Shown here: piece after piece, positions 1 through 8,825 of the stretch
How the letters are laid out: every line of letters starts with the position of its first letter
Position numbering within the stretch: position 1 is the stretch's first letter
DNA from: Arcobacter sp.
Lineage (GTDB): Bacteria > Campylobacterota > Campylobacteria > Campylobacterales > Arcobacteraceae
DNA length: 35,395 nucleotides
NCBI GenBank assembly: GCA_003252105.1
Contig: QKDL01000046.1
Location: forward strand, 1 to 35,395
Direction of reading: 5' to 3'
The notes under the pieces: model-generated
What the model saw: only the letters and a program-made list of their open reading frames with translations
Told to the model about the DNA's origin: nothing
Database searches by the model: none
Position numbers and translations under genes: made by a program

Positions 1-60
1 AAAACTTCTCACTTCTGTTTTTGTTTTCAAATATAATTATAATCTATAAAAAAAAGAGAA

Positions 61-127
61 ATGCTAAAATAAAACTTAAAATAAATTTTGTATCTAAGAA
101 AATCCTATTTTAGGCATTTTTAATATT
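61..127 (+). terminator. Possible intrinsic terminator before the rim operon
   Basis: An 11-bp stem pairs 61-71 with 106-117 (one bulged C), around an AT-rich loop, and is followed by T-rich sequence from 118. It would end a plus-strand transcript entering from the left. The stem is AT-rich and the loop is long, so this is tentative. The rest of 1-199 is A/T-rich and I see no gene in it. Confidence 0.35.
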
Positions 128-199
128 AATTTTTTTTTATTTGGTAAAAAGAATTTTGCTTTTTTTATAAAAGATTATTCAAATATTCTATTTTTTTTA

Positions 200-205
200 T
201 ATAAT
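200..205 (+). promoter_or_regulatory. -10 box of the rim operon
   Basis: A perfect TATAAT lies at 200-205 behind a T-rich stretch, the usual form of the main sigma-factor promoter in Campylobacterota, which rarely shows a -35 box. Transcription would start near 212, so the ATG at 204 cannot be used; this supports the ATG at 231, which has GGAG nine bases upstream. Confidence 0.6.
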
Positions 206-230
206 GAGATATTTATTGGAGAAAATTACA

Positions 231-662
231 ATGAAAAACAAAAAAATTGTTGGTAGAAAAGAGATAATCACAATTTTAGATTTAGATTTAATCGATTTAG
301 ATGCTAAAGTAGATACAGGTGCAGATTCAAATGCCTTGCATTGTGATGATATTGAAGTTTTTGATAATGAAGTGGAGTTTACACTTTTGGATGAAATTCA
401 TCCTTCCTATCACGGGAAAAGATTAAGACTGCCTTTATATAAATTAAAAAAAGTAAAAAGTTCAAATGGTCAAGTTCAATTAAGACCATCAATAAAAGTT
501 ACGGTAGAATTTATGGGGAAAAAATATAAAAGTGTTATCTCTTTAACAAATAGAGCAGATATGAAATTTCCTATGTTAATAGGCAGACATTTTTTAGATG
601 ATAAATTTTTGGTTGATGTATCAAAAGAATATTTAAGCAAACAAATTCAAGGAATAAAATGA
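231..662 (+). CDS. RimB-like retropepsin-fold protease (putative ATP-dependent zinc protease family)
   Basis: This 143-residue protein belongs to the family annotated as RimK-associated 'ATP-dependent zinc protease', whose fold is that of retropepsin-like aspartic proteases. The active-site signature Asp-Thr-Gly-Ala is at residues 28-31. A second hydrophobic-Gly-Arg segment (about 114-122, PMLIGRHFL) matches the retropepsin flank. The start at 231 is preferred over 204 because GGAG lies at 218-221 and the -10 box overlaps the upstream ATG. Its stop overlaps the rimK start (ATGA). In Pseudomonas the equivalent RimB acts with RimK on glutamylated ribosomal protein S6; the same role is inferred here from fold and operon. 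Confidence 0.8.
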   Translation: MKNKKIVGRKEIITILDLDLIDLDAKVDTGADSNALHCDDIEVFDNEVEFTLLDEIHPSYHGKRLRLPLYKLKKVKSSNGQVQLRPSIKVTVEFMGKKYKSVISLTNRADMKFPMLIGRHFLDDKFLVDVSKEYLSKQIQGIK

Positions 663-1594
663 GAGTATATATACTATCAAGAAATGAGACACTATATTCA
701 ACTTCAAGATTAGTTGAAGCAGGAACTCAAAGAGGCTGGGAAGTTAGAGTTATTGATTATTTAAAGTGTAGTATTGAAATAATGAAAGGTGAATTAAAAA
801 TAAATTATTTAGGAAAAGAACTTCCTAAACCAGATGCTATTATTCCAAGAATTGGTGCAAGCAGAACTTTTTATGGTACTGCTATGGTTAGACACTTTGA
901 GATGATGGATGTTTTTACTGTAACAGGAAGTTTGGCTATTAAAAGAAGTAGAGATAAATTAAGAAGTTTGCAAATATTATCAAAAAATGGCGTAGATATG
1001 CCAAAAACTGTTTTTGCTTCAAATAAATCTAGTGCAAAAGATGTTATTGCTCTAAGTGGTGGTACACCTTTGGTATTAAAGATTTTAGAAGGTACACAAG
1101 GAGTTGGCGTAGTTTTAGTTGAAACACTTAAAGCAGCAAAATCAGTGCTAGATGCTTTTTATGGAATGGATGTTAACTTACTTGTACAAGAGTTTATTGA
1201 AGAAGCTGGTGGAGCAGACATTAGAGTATTTATTGTAGATGGTGAAGTTGTTGGAGCTATGAAAAGACAAGGTGCGGAAGGAGATTTTAGATCAAACTTA
1301 CATCAAGGTGGAACAGCAATTGCTCATAAACTTACAAGAAAAGAAAAAAGTACAGCTCTAGCTGCTGCAAAAGCAATGGGTCTTGGAGTTTGTGGAGTTG
1401 ATATGATACCTTCAAAAAGAGGTCCTCTTGTTATGGAAGTAAATTCAAGCCCAGGATTAGAAGGTATTGAAAAATCAACAGGTTTTGATATTGCTGGTAA
1501 AATTATGGATTTCATAGCTAAAAATGTAACTACTATTGATGATTCACCAAAACCTAAAAAAAGAAGAATAAAAAAAGATAATATAGGAGCATAA
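659..1594 (+). CDS. rimK: RimK, ribosomal protein S6-L-glutamate ligase
   Basis: This ATP-grasp ligase of 311 residues adds glutamates to the C-terminus of ribosomal protein S6, using ATP. Visible features are the N-terminal pre-ATP-grasp region, the glycine-rich loop GTQGVG at 145-150, the nucleotide-side QEF at 177-179, D187/R189, and the metal/ATP-binding segment E260-V-N262-S-S-P-G. The length matches the roughly 300 residues of the family. It ends in a basic tail (K298-K306 region). It overlaps the protease gene by four bases and is followed after three bases by the zinc hydrolase, so the three are translated together. The true substrate in this organism is inferred, since S6 is not in the window. 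Confidence 0.9.
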   Translation: MRVYILSRNETLYSTSRLVEAGTQRGWEVRVIDYLKCSIEIMKGELKINYLGKELPKPDAIIPRIGASRTFYGTAMVRHFEMMDVFTVTGSLAIKRSRDKLRSLQILSKNGVDMPKTVFASNKSSAKDVIALSGGTPLVLKILEGTQGVGVVLVETLKAAKSVLDAFYGMDVNLLVQEFIEEAGGADIRVFIVDGEVVGAMKRQGAEGDFRSNLHQGGTAIAHKLTRKEKSTALAAAKAMGLGVCGVDMIPSKRGPLVMEVNSSPGLEGIEKSTGFDIAGKIMDFIAKNVTTIDDSPKPKKRRIKKDNIGA

Positions 1595-1597
1595 AAT

Positions 1598-2647
1598 TTG
1601 GCAGATACTGATAAGTTTATTTTAGCAGGAGTTGAGATTGAAAAAGGAAGTACAACCGTAGTCAATATTGAACTACCTAAACTATATCAAACACCTACAA
1701 ATTTACCTATAAGAGTTATAAGAGGGAAAAGAAAAGGACCTACTATTTTTATAAGTGCCGCTATTCATGGTGATGAATTAAATGGTATAGAGATTATTAG
1801 AAGGTTTAGAAAATTAAATATACTAAAAAGAGTAAAAGGAACAATAATCCTAATTCCCATAGTAAATATCTATGGAGTTATGACTCTTTCAAGATATATG
1901 CCAGATAGAAGAGATTTGAATAGATCTTTTCCTGGTACAAAAAGAGGTTCACTTGCAAGTCGTGTTGCAAAAATATTTTATGATGAGATTGTTTCAAAAT
2001 GTGATTTTGGAATAGACCTACATACAGCTTCAATACATAAATCAAATTTACCACAAATTAGAGCAAATATAAAAGATGATTTTACGTTTAACCTTGCAAA
2101 AGCTTTTGAAGCACCAGTTGTATTGCACTCAGAGTTAAGAGATGGCTCTTTAAGACAAATAGCTCAAGAGAGTAATATCCCAATTTTACTTTATGAAGCA
2201 GGTGAAGCTTTAAGATTTGATGAAACTTCTATTAGAATTGGAGTTAAAGGGATTATAAATGTATTAAGAGAATTAAATATGATTCCAAAAACAACTGTAA
2301 AAAGAAGAAGATTACCGATTATTACAAGAACAAGTCAGTGGATAAGAGCCACAGAAAGTGGAATCTTAAGAACAATAAAAGCTTTAGGAGACACTGTACA
2401 TGAAGGTGAGATTATAGCTTTTATAGATGAACCACTAGATGATGAAGTATTTGAGATAAAATCTCCATTTGATGGAGTAATTATTGGAAAGTCAGAGATA
2501 CCATTAGTGCAAGAAGGTGATGCAATCTTTCATATAGCAAGGTTTAAAAATCTTGAAACTGCTGAAAATAAAATAGAATACTTTAGTGAAAATGCTATTG
2601 AAGAAAGTGAGTTTTTAGAATTAAATTTAGAAGAAACAATAGAATAG
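1598..2647 (+). CDS. Succinylglutamate desuccinylase/aspartoacylase-like zinc hydrolase
   Basis: The protein has 349 residues and starts at TTG (1598) with AGGAG at 1585-1589. It belongs to the AstE/AspA family, an M14-carboxypeptidase-like fold. Zinc ligands are H57 and E60 (HGDE) and H142 (DLH); the substrate-binding DLNRSFPG is at 106-113, and a candidate catalytic Glu sits at 200 or 203. The last 120 residues resemble the small beta-barrel domain of this family (glycine turns near 295-300 and 330-340). Family members split acyl- or peptide-like bonds beside glutamate or aspartate. Being last in the RimK operon, it may trim glutamates from S6 or recycle them; this is inference. Confidence 0.8.
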   Translation: MADTDKFILAGVEIEKGSTTVVNIELPKLYQTPTNLPIRVIRGKRKGPTIFISAAIHGDELNGIEIIRRFRKLNILKRVKGTIILIPIVNIYGVMTLSRYMPDRRDLNRSFPGTKRGSLASRVAKIFYDEIVSKCDFGIDLHTASIHKSNLPQIRANIKDDFTFNLAKAFEAPVVLHSELRDGSLRQIAQESNIPILLYEAGEALRFDETSIRIGVKGIINVLRELNMIPKTTVKRRRLPIITRTSQWIRATESGILRTIKALGDTVHEGEIIAFIDEPLDDEVFEIKSPFDGVIIGKSEIPLVQEGDAIFHIARFKNLETAENKIEYFSENAIEESEFLELNLEETIE

Positions 2648-2662
2648 ATTTATCTCTATTCT
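2641..2662. terminator. Shared hairpin between convergent operons
   Basis: A perfect 8-bp inverted repeat (2641-2648 with 2655-2662, 6-base loop) spans the stop codons of both the zinc hydrolase (+) and the RMD1-like gene (-). It is AT-rich and lacks a strong T run, so it may be a weak bidirectional terminator or may block read-through between the operons. Confidence 0.4.
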
Positions 2663-3458
2663 ATAAATTAGGCTTTACTATATACTCATAAACGGAAAAG
2701 AAAACCTCTATTACAATCAACCAAATAATAATCCATTCTAAAAACTCACTAGATTTTTGATTTACTCTATCTGTTGCAAACTCTACAGATTCTTTTAGAT
2801 ATGACATTTTGTATTCGATTACTTCAAATCTTGATTTTAAATCTAATTGAAAAGCCAATTGATTATATAAAGATTCAAGTTGTATATCATCCCAAATAAT
2901 ATCTGGTTTATCAAGTAAATATAGTTTATTTAAAATATGAAATCTCTCTTTTGCAATACTACTTGCAAATTTCATTAAATCACCTCTATCTTTTATTTTT
3001 AGTTTCTCTATTTTCTCATATAACATCTTGCTTTCAAGCATCTTTTTTTCCAAAGATTTTTCACTTATCTCTAAACCAACACTTTGAGAAAGTGCTAAAG
3101 ATATTATTGAGGCAATTGATTTGTTAAATTTATTGTATCTAATAGTGTTTTCATCTATCAAAGGTTTATCACACATTTCGGATATTACCATTGGATAATC
3201 TTGATTTATCAAGGCTGTTTTATAACTATGTGATTCTTCTATATCAAGTCTTGCCAAAAATGATTTTATCTCTTCATGAGTAAAATTACAAAAAGTTATC
3301 ACTTCAAAAGTTGTTGCAAAGATATATTTATCATTTGTAATCTCCCCTACCAATGAGTTTTCAATTTTACTTAAAATTAGTCCAGGAAACTCCTTTTCTA
3401 AATCATTTTTAGTTATCTCTTTTGGAATTTGAACCGATACAAAAAGAATATTTTCCAT
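2661..3458 (-). CDS. RMD1/YagE (DUF155) family membrane-anchored protein
   Basis: This 265-residue protein matches the RMD1/DUF155 family: a mixed alpha/beta N-terminal half, a conserved middle (about 112-210, with the AL-Q-S-V-L-like stretch and the helical segment around RFHILNKLYLLDKP), then a C-terminal hydrophobic segment (about 243-262) after a Glu/Trp motif that anchors it in the membrane. In yeast, relatives sit in mitochondrial membranes and support translation; bacterial function is not established. It starts ten bases after mgtE with AAAGG upstream, so it is the third gene of a metal-transport operon. A role linked to Mg or Zn is only suggested by position. Confidence 0.7.
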   Translation of the reverse strand: MENILFVSVQIPKEITKNDLEKEFPGLILSKIENSLVGEITNDKYIFATTFEVITFCNFTHEEIKSFLARLDIEESHSYKTALINQDYPMVISEMCDKPLIDENTIRYNKFNKSIASIISLALSQSVGLEISEKSLEKKMLESKMLYEKIEKLKIKDRGDLMKFASSIAKERFHILNKLYLLDKPDIIWDDIQLESLYNQLAFQLDLKSRFEVIEYKMSYLKESVEFATDRVNQKSSEFLEWIIIWLIVIEVFFSVYEYIVKPNL

Positions 3459-3467
3459 TTTAAACCT

Positions 3468-4832
3468 TTATAATAAAATCAAAGTAGCTAAACCTAAAAA
3501 ACTAAAAAAGCCCACTACATCAGTTACTGTTGTTAATATCACAGTTGAACCAATTGCAGGATCTATATCAAATTTTTCTAATAAAATTGGAATAACTGCA
3601 CCAAAAAAACCTGCACTTAAAAGATTTATCACCATGGATAAGGCTATAACCAAACCTAAAAGTGGTATTTTAAACCATAAAAAAGCAATAACACCTATTA
3701 CAAAAGCAAATAAAAATCCATTTACCAAGGAGATAATAACCTCTTTAGAGATAGTCTTTTTTGCATCTGTATAACTAATTTCACCTAAAGCCATTTGTCT
3801 TACGGTTACTGTTAAAGTTTGAGTTCCTGCATTTCCACCCATTGATGCAACAATAGGCATTAAAACGGCAAGTGCTACAAGAGACTGAATAGTTGCATCA
3901 AAAAAACCAATCACAATAGAAGCTAAAATTGCAGTAACTAAATTTATCCCCAACCATAATGCTCTATTTCTTCCAATAAGATATATACTCTCTTCTTGCT
4001 CGGCATCATCACTAACCCCAGCAAGTGAATAAAGTTGTTTTGTATCTTGTTGTTGAATAATATCATGGATATCATCATGTGTTATCCGTCCTAATAGTTT
4101 ATTATCCTCATCAACTATTGCCAAAGCACTTAAGTTATAATTTGTAAACATCTCAACAGCTTCTGAAATATCACTTTTATGATCACACTCATAAATTTTT
4201 ATTTTTTCATTAGGAATATCACTAAATTTTAAATCTCTTTCAAAAACTATAAGTTCTTCTAAACCTATAGTTCCTATAAATTTCCCTTCATTATCAACTA
4301 AATAAGCATGAAATATATTATCTAATTCATCTTCATCTTTAAGCTTTTTAAGTCTTTTTAGAGCTGTTCCTATTTGCTCATTTAATGAAGCACTAAAAAG
4401 CTCACTTTGCATATAAGCACCAGCTTCCTCATCTTCATATGAGTTAAGCTTTTCAATAATCTCTTTATCTTCTTCATCAAGTTTTTCTAAAACTGCTTGG
4501 GCAACATCTTCATCTTTTTGTGCAATATTATAAATCAACATAGAAGCATCATCACTATCCATTTTTGATGTAATATTTGCAATTTTTTTGTCACTTATAA
4601 CCTCAGCTATCTCCTCTTGGATATAGTTAGGCATTTCACAAAGTATTTCAGCAAAAAGTTCACTTGGAATCTTTTTACAAATATATTCATACTCTTCGTG
4701 ATTTAAATCTCTTAATTTTTCTAATTGTTCAGCTAAATCATAAGGGTGAAGTTCAAAGTGCTCATTTTTATAATCCTCGATAGCTTGTAATAAAAAATTT
4801 TTTATCTCTTCATAAGTTTTTAATTCTTCCAT
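3468..4832 (-). CDS. mgtE: MgtE magnesium channel/transporter
   Basis: The full-length MgtE has 454 residues. The order is an acidic helical N-domain (about 1-130), two CBS domains (about 135-260), a connecting helix, then five membrane segments (about 290-454). The pore signature MPIVASMGGNAGTQ is at 325-338 and the conserved pore Asp is D438 in TTVTD. MgtE lets Mg2+ into the cell; the N and CBS domains sense cytosolic Mg2+ and close the pore. It starts two bases after the upstream ZntB-like gene, so coupled translation is expected. The ATG has only a weak ribosome-binding site. Confidence 0.95.
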   Translation of the reverse strand: MEELKTYEEIKNFLLQAIEDYKNEHFELHPYDLAEQLEKLRDLNHEEYEYICKKIPSELFAEILCEMPNYIQEEIAEVISDKKIANITSKMDSDDASMLIYNIAQKDEDVAQAVLEKLDEEDKEIIEKLNSYEDEEAGAYMQSELFSASLNEQIGTALKRLKKLKDEDELDNIFHAYLVDNEGKFIGTIGLEELIVFERDLKFSDIPNEKIKIYECDHKSDISEAVEMFTNYNLSALAIVDEDNKLLGRITHDDIHDIIQQQDTKQLYSLAGVSDDAEQEESIYLIGRNRALWLGINLVTAILASIVIGFFDATIQSLVALAVLMPIVASMGGNAGTQTLTVTVRQMALGEISYTDAKKTISKEVIISLVNGFLFAFVIGVIAFLWFKIPLLGLVIALSMVINLLSAGFFGAVIPILLEKFDIDPAIGSTVILTTVTDVVGFFSFLGLATLILL

Positions 4833-4833
4833 A

Positions 4834-5805
4834 TTAAATCCATCTATATTTTTTCAATAAATAAAATTGTAATCCAACTATACCTGATAATATAACCACA
4901 AAAATCAAAAATGAATCTTTATTTTCAGCTCCTGGTATTCCACCAACGTTGATTCCTAATAAGCCTGTTAAAAATCCCAATGGTAAAAATATGGCTGAAA
5001 TTATAGAAAGTACATACATCCTTTGATTCATCTGTTCACTGATTTTATTTAGTAACTCTTCTTGAATTAATGATACTTTATCATTTATTGAATCAAGCTC
5101 TTCTATATATCTTATTAATTGGTCAGTGATTTCTCTTAGTTGAATTTTATCATATTCATTAAGCCAAGAGATTTTATCGTGGAACAATTTATACATAGCT
5201 TCTTTTTGAGGAGCCAAATATCTTCTTAAACTAATAGATTCTCTTCTAATCTTTGATATTTGTGTTCTTAATTGTATATTATCAGAATCTAAAATCATCT
5301 CTTCAATTTCACTAGCTCTATCTTCAAAAGATTCAATTGTCCCTTCCATTCTAGAGGTTAATCTATCTGTTAAACAAATTATAAACTCAGCACTACTAAT
5401 AGGTCCTTTGTTTTTTTCAAACAATGTCAAAATATCTTTTACAGATAATAAGTCTCTTTTTTTCGTACTTATTATTATATCTTCACTTATAAAAAGTCTT
5501 ATAGATATCATATCTTCTGGATCAGAATTTGGATTTAAATTTACACCTCTTAAAGCTAAAAGAATAGTATCATCTAAAATTGTTGTTCTAGGTCTTGTTT
5601 CTTGTGTAAGTAAAGCTTCAATTGCTATATCATCTATGCCACTATTATTTGTTATCCACTCAATAGCTTCGTTACTTGAATAATCAAAGTGTACCCAAAG
5701 TAATCCCATACTTTTTTCATATTTTAATAACTGCTTATAAGTTATATGTTTTGCACCACCTTGCTTATCTATTATTACAGCATGTGCTAATCCACTAGGG
5801 TTCAC
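4834..5805 (-). CDS. ZntB/CorA-family divalent cation transporter
   Basis: The CorA superfamily protein has 323 residues: a cytoplasmic alpha/beta domain (1-160), a long helical stalk (160-260) and two C-terminal membrane helices (about 263-283 and 298-316). The pore signature is Gly-Ile-Asn (284-286) followed by VGGIPG rather than the MPEL of classic CorA Mg channels; this pattern is typical of the ZntB branch, which moves Zn2+. The start is GTG at 5805 with AAAGGAT five bases upstream. It heads the operon with mgtE and the RMD1-like gene. Zinc rather than magnesium as substrate is inferred from the signature. Confidence 0.8.
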   Translation of the reverse strand: MNPSGLAHAVIIDKQGGAKHITYKQLLKYEKSMGLLWVHFDYSSNEAIEWITNNSGIDDIAIEALLTQETRPRTTILDDTILLALRGVNLNPNSDPEDMISIRLFISEDIIISTKKRDLLSVKDILTLFEKNKGPISSAEFIICLTDRLTSRMEGTIESFEDRASEIEEMILDSDNIQLRTQISKIRRESISLRRYLAPQKEAMYKLFHDKISWLNEYDKIQLREITDQLIRYIEELDSINDKVSLIQEELLNKISEQMNQRMYVLSIISAIFLPLGFLTGLLGINVGGIPGAENKDSFLIFVVILSGIVGLQFYLLKKYRWI

Positions 5806-5842
5806 TTTTTATCCTTTTTTAATAAGTCTAAATTAGATTTAT

Positions 5843-5850
5843 ATTATAAT
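5843..5850. promoter_or_regulatory. Overlapping divergent -10 boxes (ZntB-like / mscS)
   Basis: ATTATAAT at 5843-5850 reads TATAAT on the plus strand (5845-5850) and TATAAT on the minus strand (5848-5843). The only space between the two divergent genes is 73 bp, so both promoters probably use this near-symmetric element, starting near 5857 (+) and 5836 (-). Confidence 0.5.
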
Positions 5851-5878
5851 CAAAAAAGATAAAAACTTAAGGTTTAAA

Positions 5879-7705
5879 ATGAGATTTATATTCTTTCTTC
5901 TTTTTATTTTTTCTTCTTTTTATTGTGCTTCTATTGATACAAAGCTTTATGATAATAAACAAAATTCTGATTATCTAATAGAGATAGAAAAATCTATTCA
6001 AAAAGAGATAAAAAACAATGAAAAGCCACAACAGATTTTAAAAGATGAATTAAAATATTTAAAAATTTTAAAAGAATCAAATTCAAAAGTAGTAAAAATA
6101 GATAATTTCAAAGATGAAAGATTTACAAATACAAATGTTTTATTTGAGGATATTATAAAAGCAATCAAGTTTTTAATACAATTGAACTATGAATATCAAC
6201 AAACAACTACTCTTTCTAAAAATGTTCAAGAAAACCTATCTTTTTTAAAGAAAAAAATAGAAAATATCTTAGAAATAGAAAAAGATAAACTTTTAATCTA
6301 TCAACTTCAATTTGCATATTATAAAATAGAAAAAAACAATTTGGAGAAAAAAGAACTATTATATGAAAATGAAAAAGAAAAATTATATAAACAGTTAAAT
6401 ACTGCAATATCAAATATAAAAACTTTTGATGAAAGTTTAATTGATTCAAATCTTAAACAAAACCAATCAGAACTTGAACAAATTTTAGAAAAAATCAAAT
6501 CTTTAGAAAATGATTTACAAATTCAAAAACTACAAGAAAATTATCAAAAAGTAGAAACTCTGCAAAAAGAGTTCGAAAAATCAAAATTATTATATCAAAC
6601 ACTTCTTATAGAAAATATATTTGATTTTGTAAAAAAAGCTATTTTAAGTATTAAAGAAAAAGATGAAACTAAATATTTGTCTGCTTATAAAAAAATAAAC
6701 AATACTCTTTCAATATTAAATAAAGATAATAAAAAATATCTTTATATAGATAATATTCTAAAACAACTCTCTAAAAAAAGTTTTAATACTACAAAATTAG
6801 CTTTTGCCACAACTAGTACAAAAGTTGATTCTTTATTTGATATATCAAAATCTTTTTTAAATACAAATCTTTTTGTATTTAATGAACAAGCAATCACACC
6901 TCTTAGTATAATAAAAGCTTTGTTACTTATAATATTAGGTATTTTTATAGGAAAATTATATAAAAAATGGCTTCTTAAAATATCTTCAAAATGGCCTAAT
7001 ATTAGTGATATGTCATTAAAAGTTACTTCTAATGTTGGTTTTTATCTTATAGTTTTTATAACTTTTATGATTGCAATTAGTAGTTTAGGAATAGATATGA
7101 CATCTATTTCACTTATTGCTGGTGCTTTATCTATTGGTATTGGTTTTGGTTTACAAACTGTTGTATCAAATTTTATAGCTGGTATTATTTTAATGTTTGA
7201 AAGAACAATTAGAATAGGTGATGTTATTGAAATAAGTGATGTTCTTAAAGGAACAGTTACAGATATTCGTGTTCGTTCTACTAGTATAAAAACTTTTGAT
7301 AACATTGATATAGTTGTACCAAACTCATCTTTTATTCAAAACAATGTAATAAACTGGACTTTAGAAGATAAATCAAGAAGATTACATGTCCCATTTGGAG
7401 TAGCATATGGAACAAAAATAGAAAAAGTAAAAGAGCTTGTTTTAGAAGAATTAAAAAATAGTGATTTAAAATATATTAGGGATGATAAAGATAAACAACC
7501 TGAAATAAGATTTGAAAATATGAACAATAGTAGCGTTGATTTAGAACTTCTGGTTTATATAAGAGTAAATGATAAACTTACTCCAAATTCACTTAAATCT
7601 GATTTTATGCTTCTAATTTACAATACTTTATATAAACACAATATCGAAATACCATTTCCTCAATTGGATTTACATATAAAAAAAGCTACTAAGCCTAGTT
7701 TATAA
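5879..7705 (+). CDS. MscS-family mechanosensitive channel with long periplasmic coiled coil
   Basis: The protein has 608 residues. A signal peptide (1-about 17) is followed by a Lys/Glu-rich coiled-coil region (about 25-300), as in KefA/MscK-type large channels. Membrane helices lie near 338-360 and 385-405, and a glycine/alanine-rich pore helix near 411-440 (LIAGALSIGIGFGLQTVVSN). The MscS beta domain follows, with the conserved RIGD and VPN-S motifs. Such channels open under membrane tension and release solutes in osmotic downshock. AAGG sits six bases before the ATG. It overlaps the convergent oxygenase gene by 11 bp. Confidence 0.9.
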   Translation: MRFIFFLLFIFSSFYCASIDTKLYDNKQNSDYLIEIEKSIQKEIKNNEKPQQILKDELKYLKILKESNSKVVKIDNFKDERFTNTNVLFEDIIKAIKFLIQLNYEYQQTTTLSKNVQENLSFLKKKIENILEIEKDKLLIYQLQFAYYKIEKNNLEKKELLYENEKEKLYKQLNTAISNIKTFDESLIDSNLKQNQSELEQILEKIKSLENDLQIQKLQENYQKVETLQKEFEKSKLLYQTLLIENIFDFVKKAILSIKEKDETKYLSAYKKINNTLSILNKDNKKYLYIDNILKQLSKKSFNTTKLAFATTSTKVDSLFDISKSFLNTNLFVFNEQAITPLSIIKALLLIILGIFIGKLYKKWLLKISSKWPNISDMSLKVTSNVGFYLIVFITFMIAISSLGIDMTSISLIAGALSIGIGFGLQTVVSNFIAGIILMFERTIRIGDVIEISDVLKGTVTDIRVRSTSIKTFDNIDIVVPNSSFIQNNVINWTLEDKSRRLHVPFGVAYGTKIEKVKELVLEELKNSDLKYIRDDKDKQPEIRFENMNNSSVDLELLVYIRVNDKLTPNSLKSDFMLLIYNTLYKHNIEIPFPQLDLHIKKATKPSL

Positions 7706-8414
7706 CAGCATCATGCCATTGAACTAGACTTAATCTATATCCACTTTTTACCTCTAAAACCTCGTGGGTAAAATATGGATTACTTAAAAAAACAACCATA
7801 TCACCAGCTTGGGGTTTTATTTTTATATTCTCACCATTTTGATCATAAAGATAATTAAATATTAACTCTCCACCACTAAAACAGTTAAGCTCTTCTTCAT
7901 CTTGACAAGTTGTAGTGAATAGCACTGTTGTTAGCTTTCTATTGTTTGCAACACACTTAAATCCAATCAACTCTTCATCTTTGTATATCATACTTGAATC
8001 ATCACTATGAGCTACATAGAAAGAGCCTTTTATATACTCTAATACTTGTACTTTTGTGGAGATAGTTAATGCTAAATTAAAATACTCTTCTATTTGATTT
8101 TGATGAAGTTTAAAAACCTTGTCGTATAATTTTTTATGTATTTTTTCAAGTTTATAGATTTTAGTTTTTCTTAAACTTCTATCAACTTCATTATCATAAT
8201 TTTCAATTTTTACTTTCGCGTCTATAAAATCATCATCTTTTCTAATAGAGTTTGAGATTTCATCACATAACTCTTTATTAAAAAAGTTTTTAATAATCAA
8301 AAAAGGATAATCAAAATATGGATTAGGAAGTAACTTTGTTTCTATTTCAAAATCGTTTAAAAAACTATCACAATAAACAAAGTTACTAATTTGGTCTAAT
8401 GATCTTGCACTCAT
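7695..8414 (-). CDS. 2-oxoglutarate/Fe(II)-dependent oxygenase, prolyl-hydroxylase-like
   Basis: The protein has 239 residues with the double-stranded beta-helix oxygenase motif in its C-terminal half. Iron ligands are H136-x-D138 and H217, and the 2-oxoglutarate-binding Arg is R227 (GYRLSLVQW). FSGGEL at 179-184 is typical of the P4H-like branch. All catalytic residues are present, so it should hydroxylate a substrate using O2, iron and 2-oxoglutarate. The substrate is unknown: relatives hydroxylate proteins or free amino acids. Its ATG overlaps the stop of the SnoaL-like gene (ATGA), which couples the two. Confidence 0.8.
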   Translation of the reverse strand: MSARSLDQISNFVYCDSFLNDFEIETKLLPNPYFDYPFLIIKNFFNKELCDEISNSIRKDDDFIDAKVKIENYDNEVDRSLRKTKIYKLEKIHKKLYDKVFKLHQNQIEEYFNLALTISTKVQVLEYIKGSFYVAHSDDSSMIYKDEELIGFKCVANNRKLTTVLFTTTCQDEEELNCFSGGELIFNYLYDQNGENIKIKPQAGDMVVFLSNPYFTHEVLEVKSGYRLSLVQWHDAVIN

Positions 8415-8818
8415 TTAATCAACTGTTTATGTAAAGTTGCTAAATCCCCTAAAACCCAAATATCACAAATCTTTCCATCTTTAAATTTAAAAAAAGATGC
8501 TCCGTTATATTTGATTCTATTATTTGTTGGTTCAAAATCAAATAATTTTCCTTTGTGAGTACCATTATAAACTGCACGCACTGCAATTTTGTCATCTTCA
8601 CAAATCATCATTTCTACACCATGATAAAGATTTGGTATACCTGTTAAAACATTATCCATATATGTTTCAAACTCTTTTTTACCTTTTGTTACAACATTTA
8701 GTGAACCATGAAAAGTAATCTCATCATCGAATAAAATATCAATATACTCTTTATTGTGTTTATTCCATAACTCTTCATAATATAACTTAACTAAATTTTT
8801 GTAGTTAGTAGTTTTCAT
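8411..8818 (-). CDS. SnoaL-like (NTF2-fold) protein, ester cyclase family
   Basis: The protein has 135 residues from the ATG at 8818, chosen because AGGA lies five bases upstream; an ATG 24 bases further upstream has no such site. It shows the NTF2-fold pattern of the SnoaL-like polyketide-cyclase/ester-cyclase family: an N-terminal helix ending in LWN-HN, D-E-ITFHG, a VAVR-like strand near the middle (IAVRAVYNGTHKG) and a final strand with I-D-IWVLGD. Such small proteins bind or isomerise hydrophobic ligands, but the family is diverse and no reaction can be assigned. It lies between the M42 peptidase and the oxygenase. Confidence 0.65.
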   Translation of the reverse strand: MKTTNYKNLVKLYYEELWNKHNKEYIDILFDDEITFHGSLNVVTKGKKEFETYMDNVLTGIPNLYHGVEMMICEDDKIAVRAVYNGTHKGKLFDFEPTNNRIKYNGASFFKFKDGKICDIWVLGDLATLHKQLIK

Positions 8819-8825
8819 CTCTTTC

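Noticed and set aside
204-230. Upstream ATG for the RimB-like gene.
   Set aside because: It overlaps the -10 TATAAT; the ATG at 231 has GGAG in place.
1324-1665. Long minus-strand frame opposite rimK.
   Set aside because: It lies wholly on strongly conserved plus-strand genes and has no family resemblance; a shadow frame.
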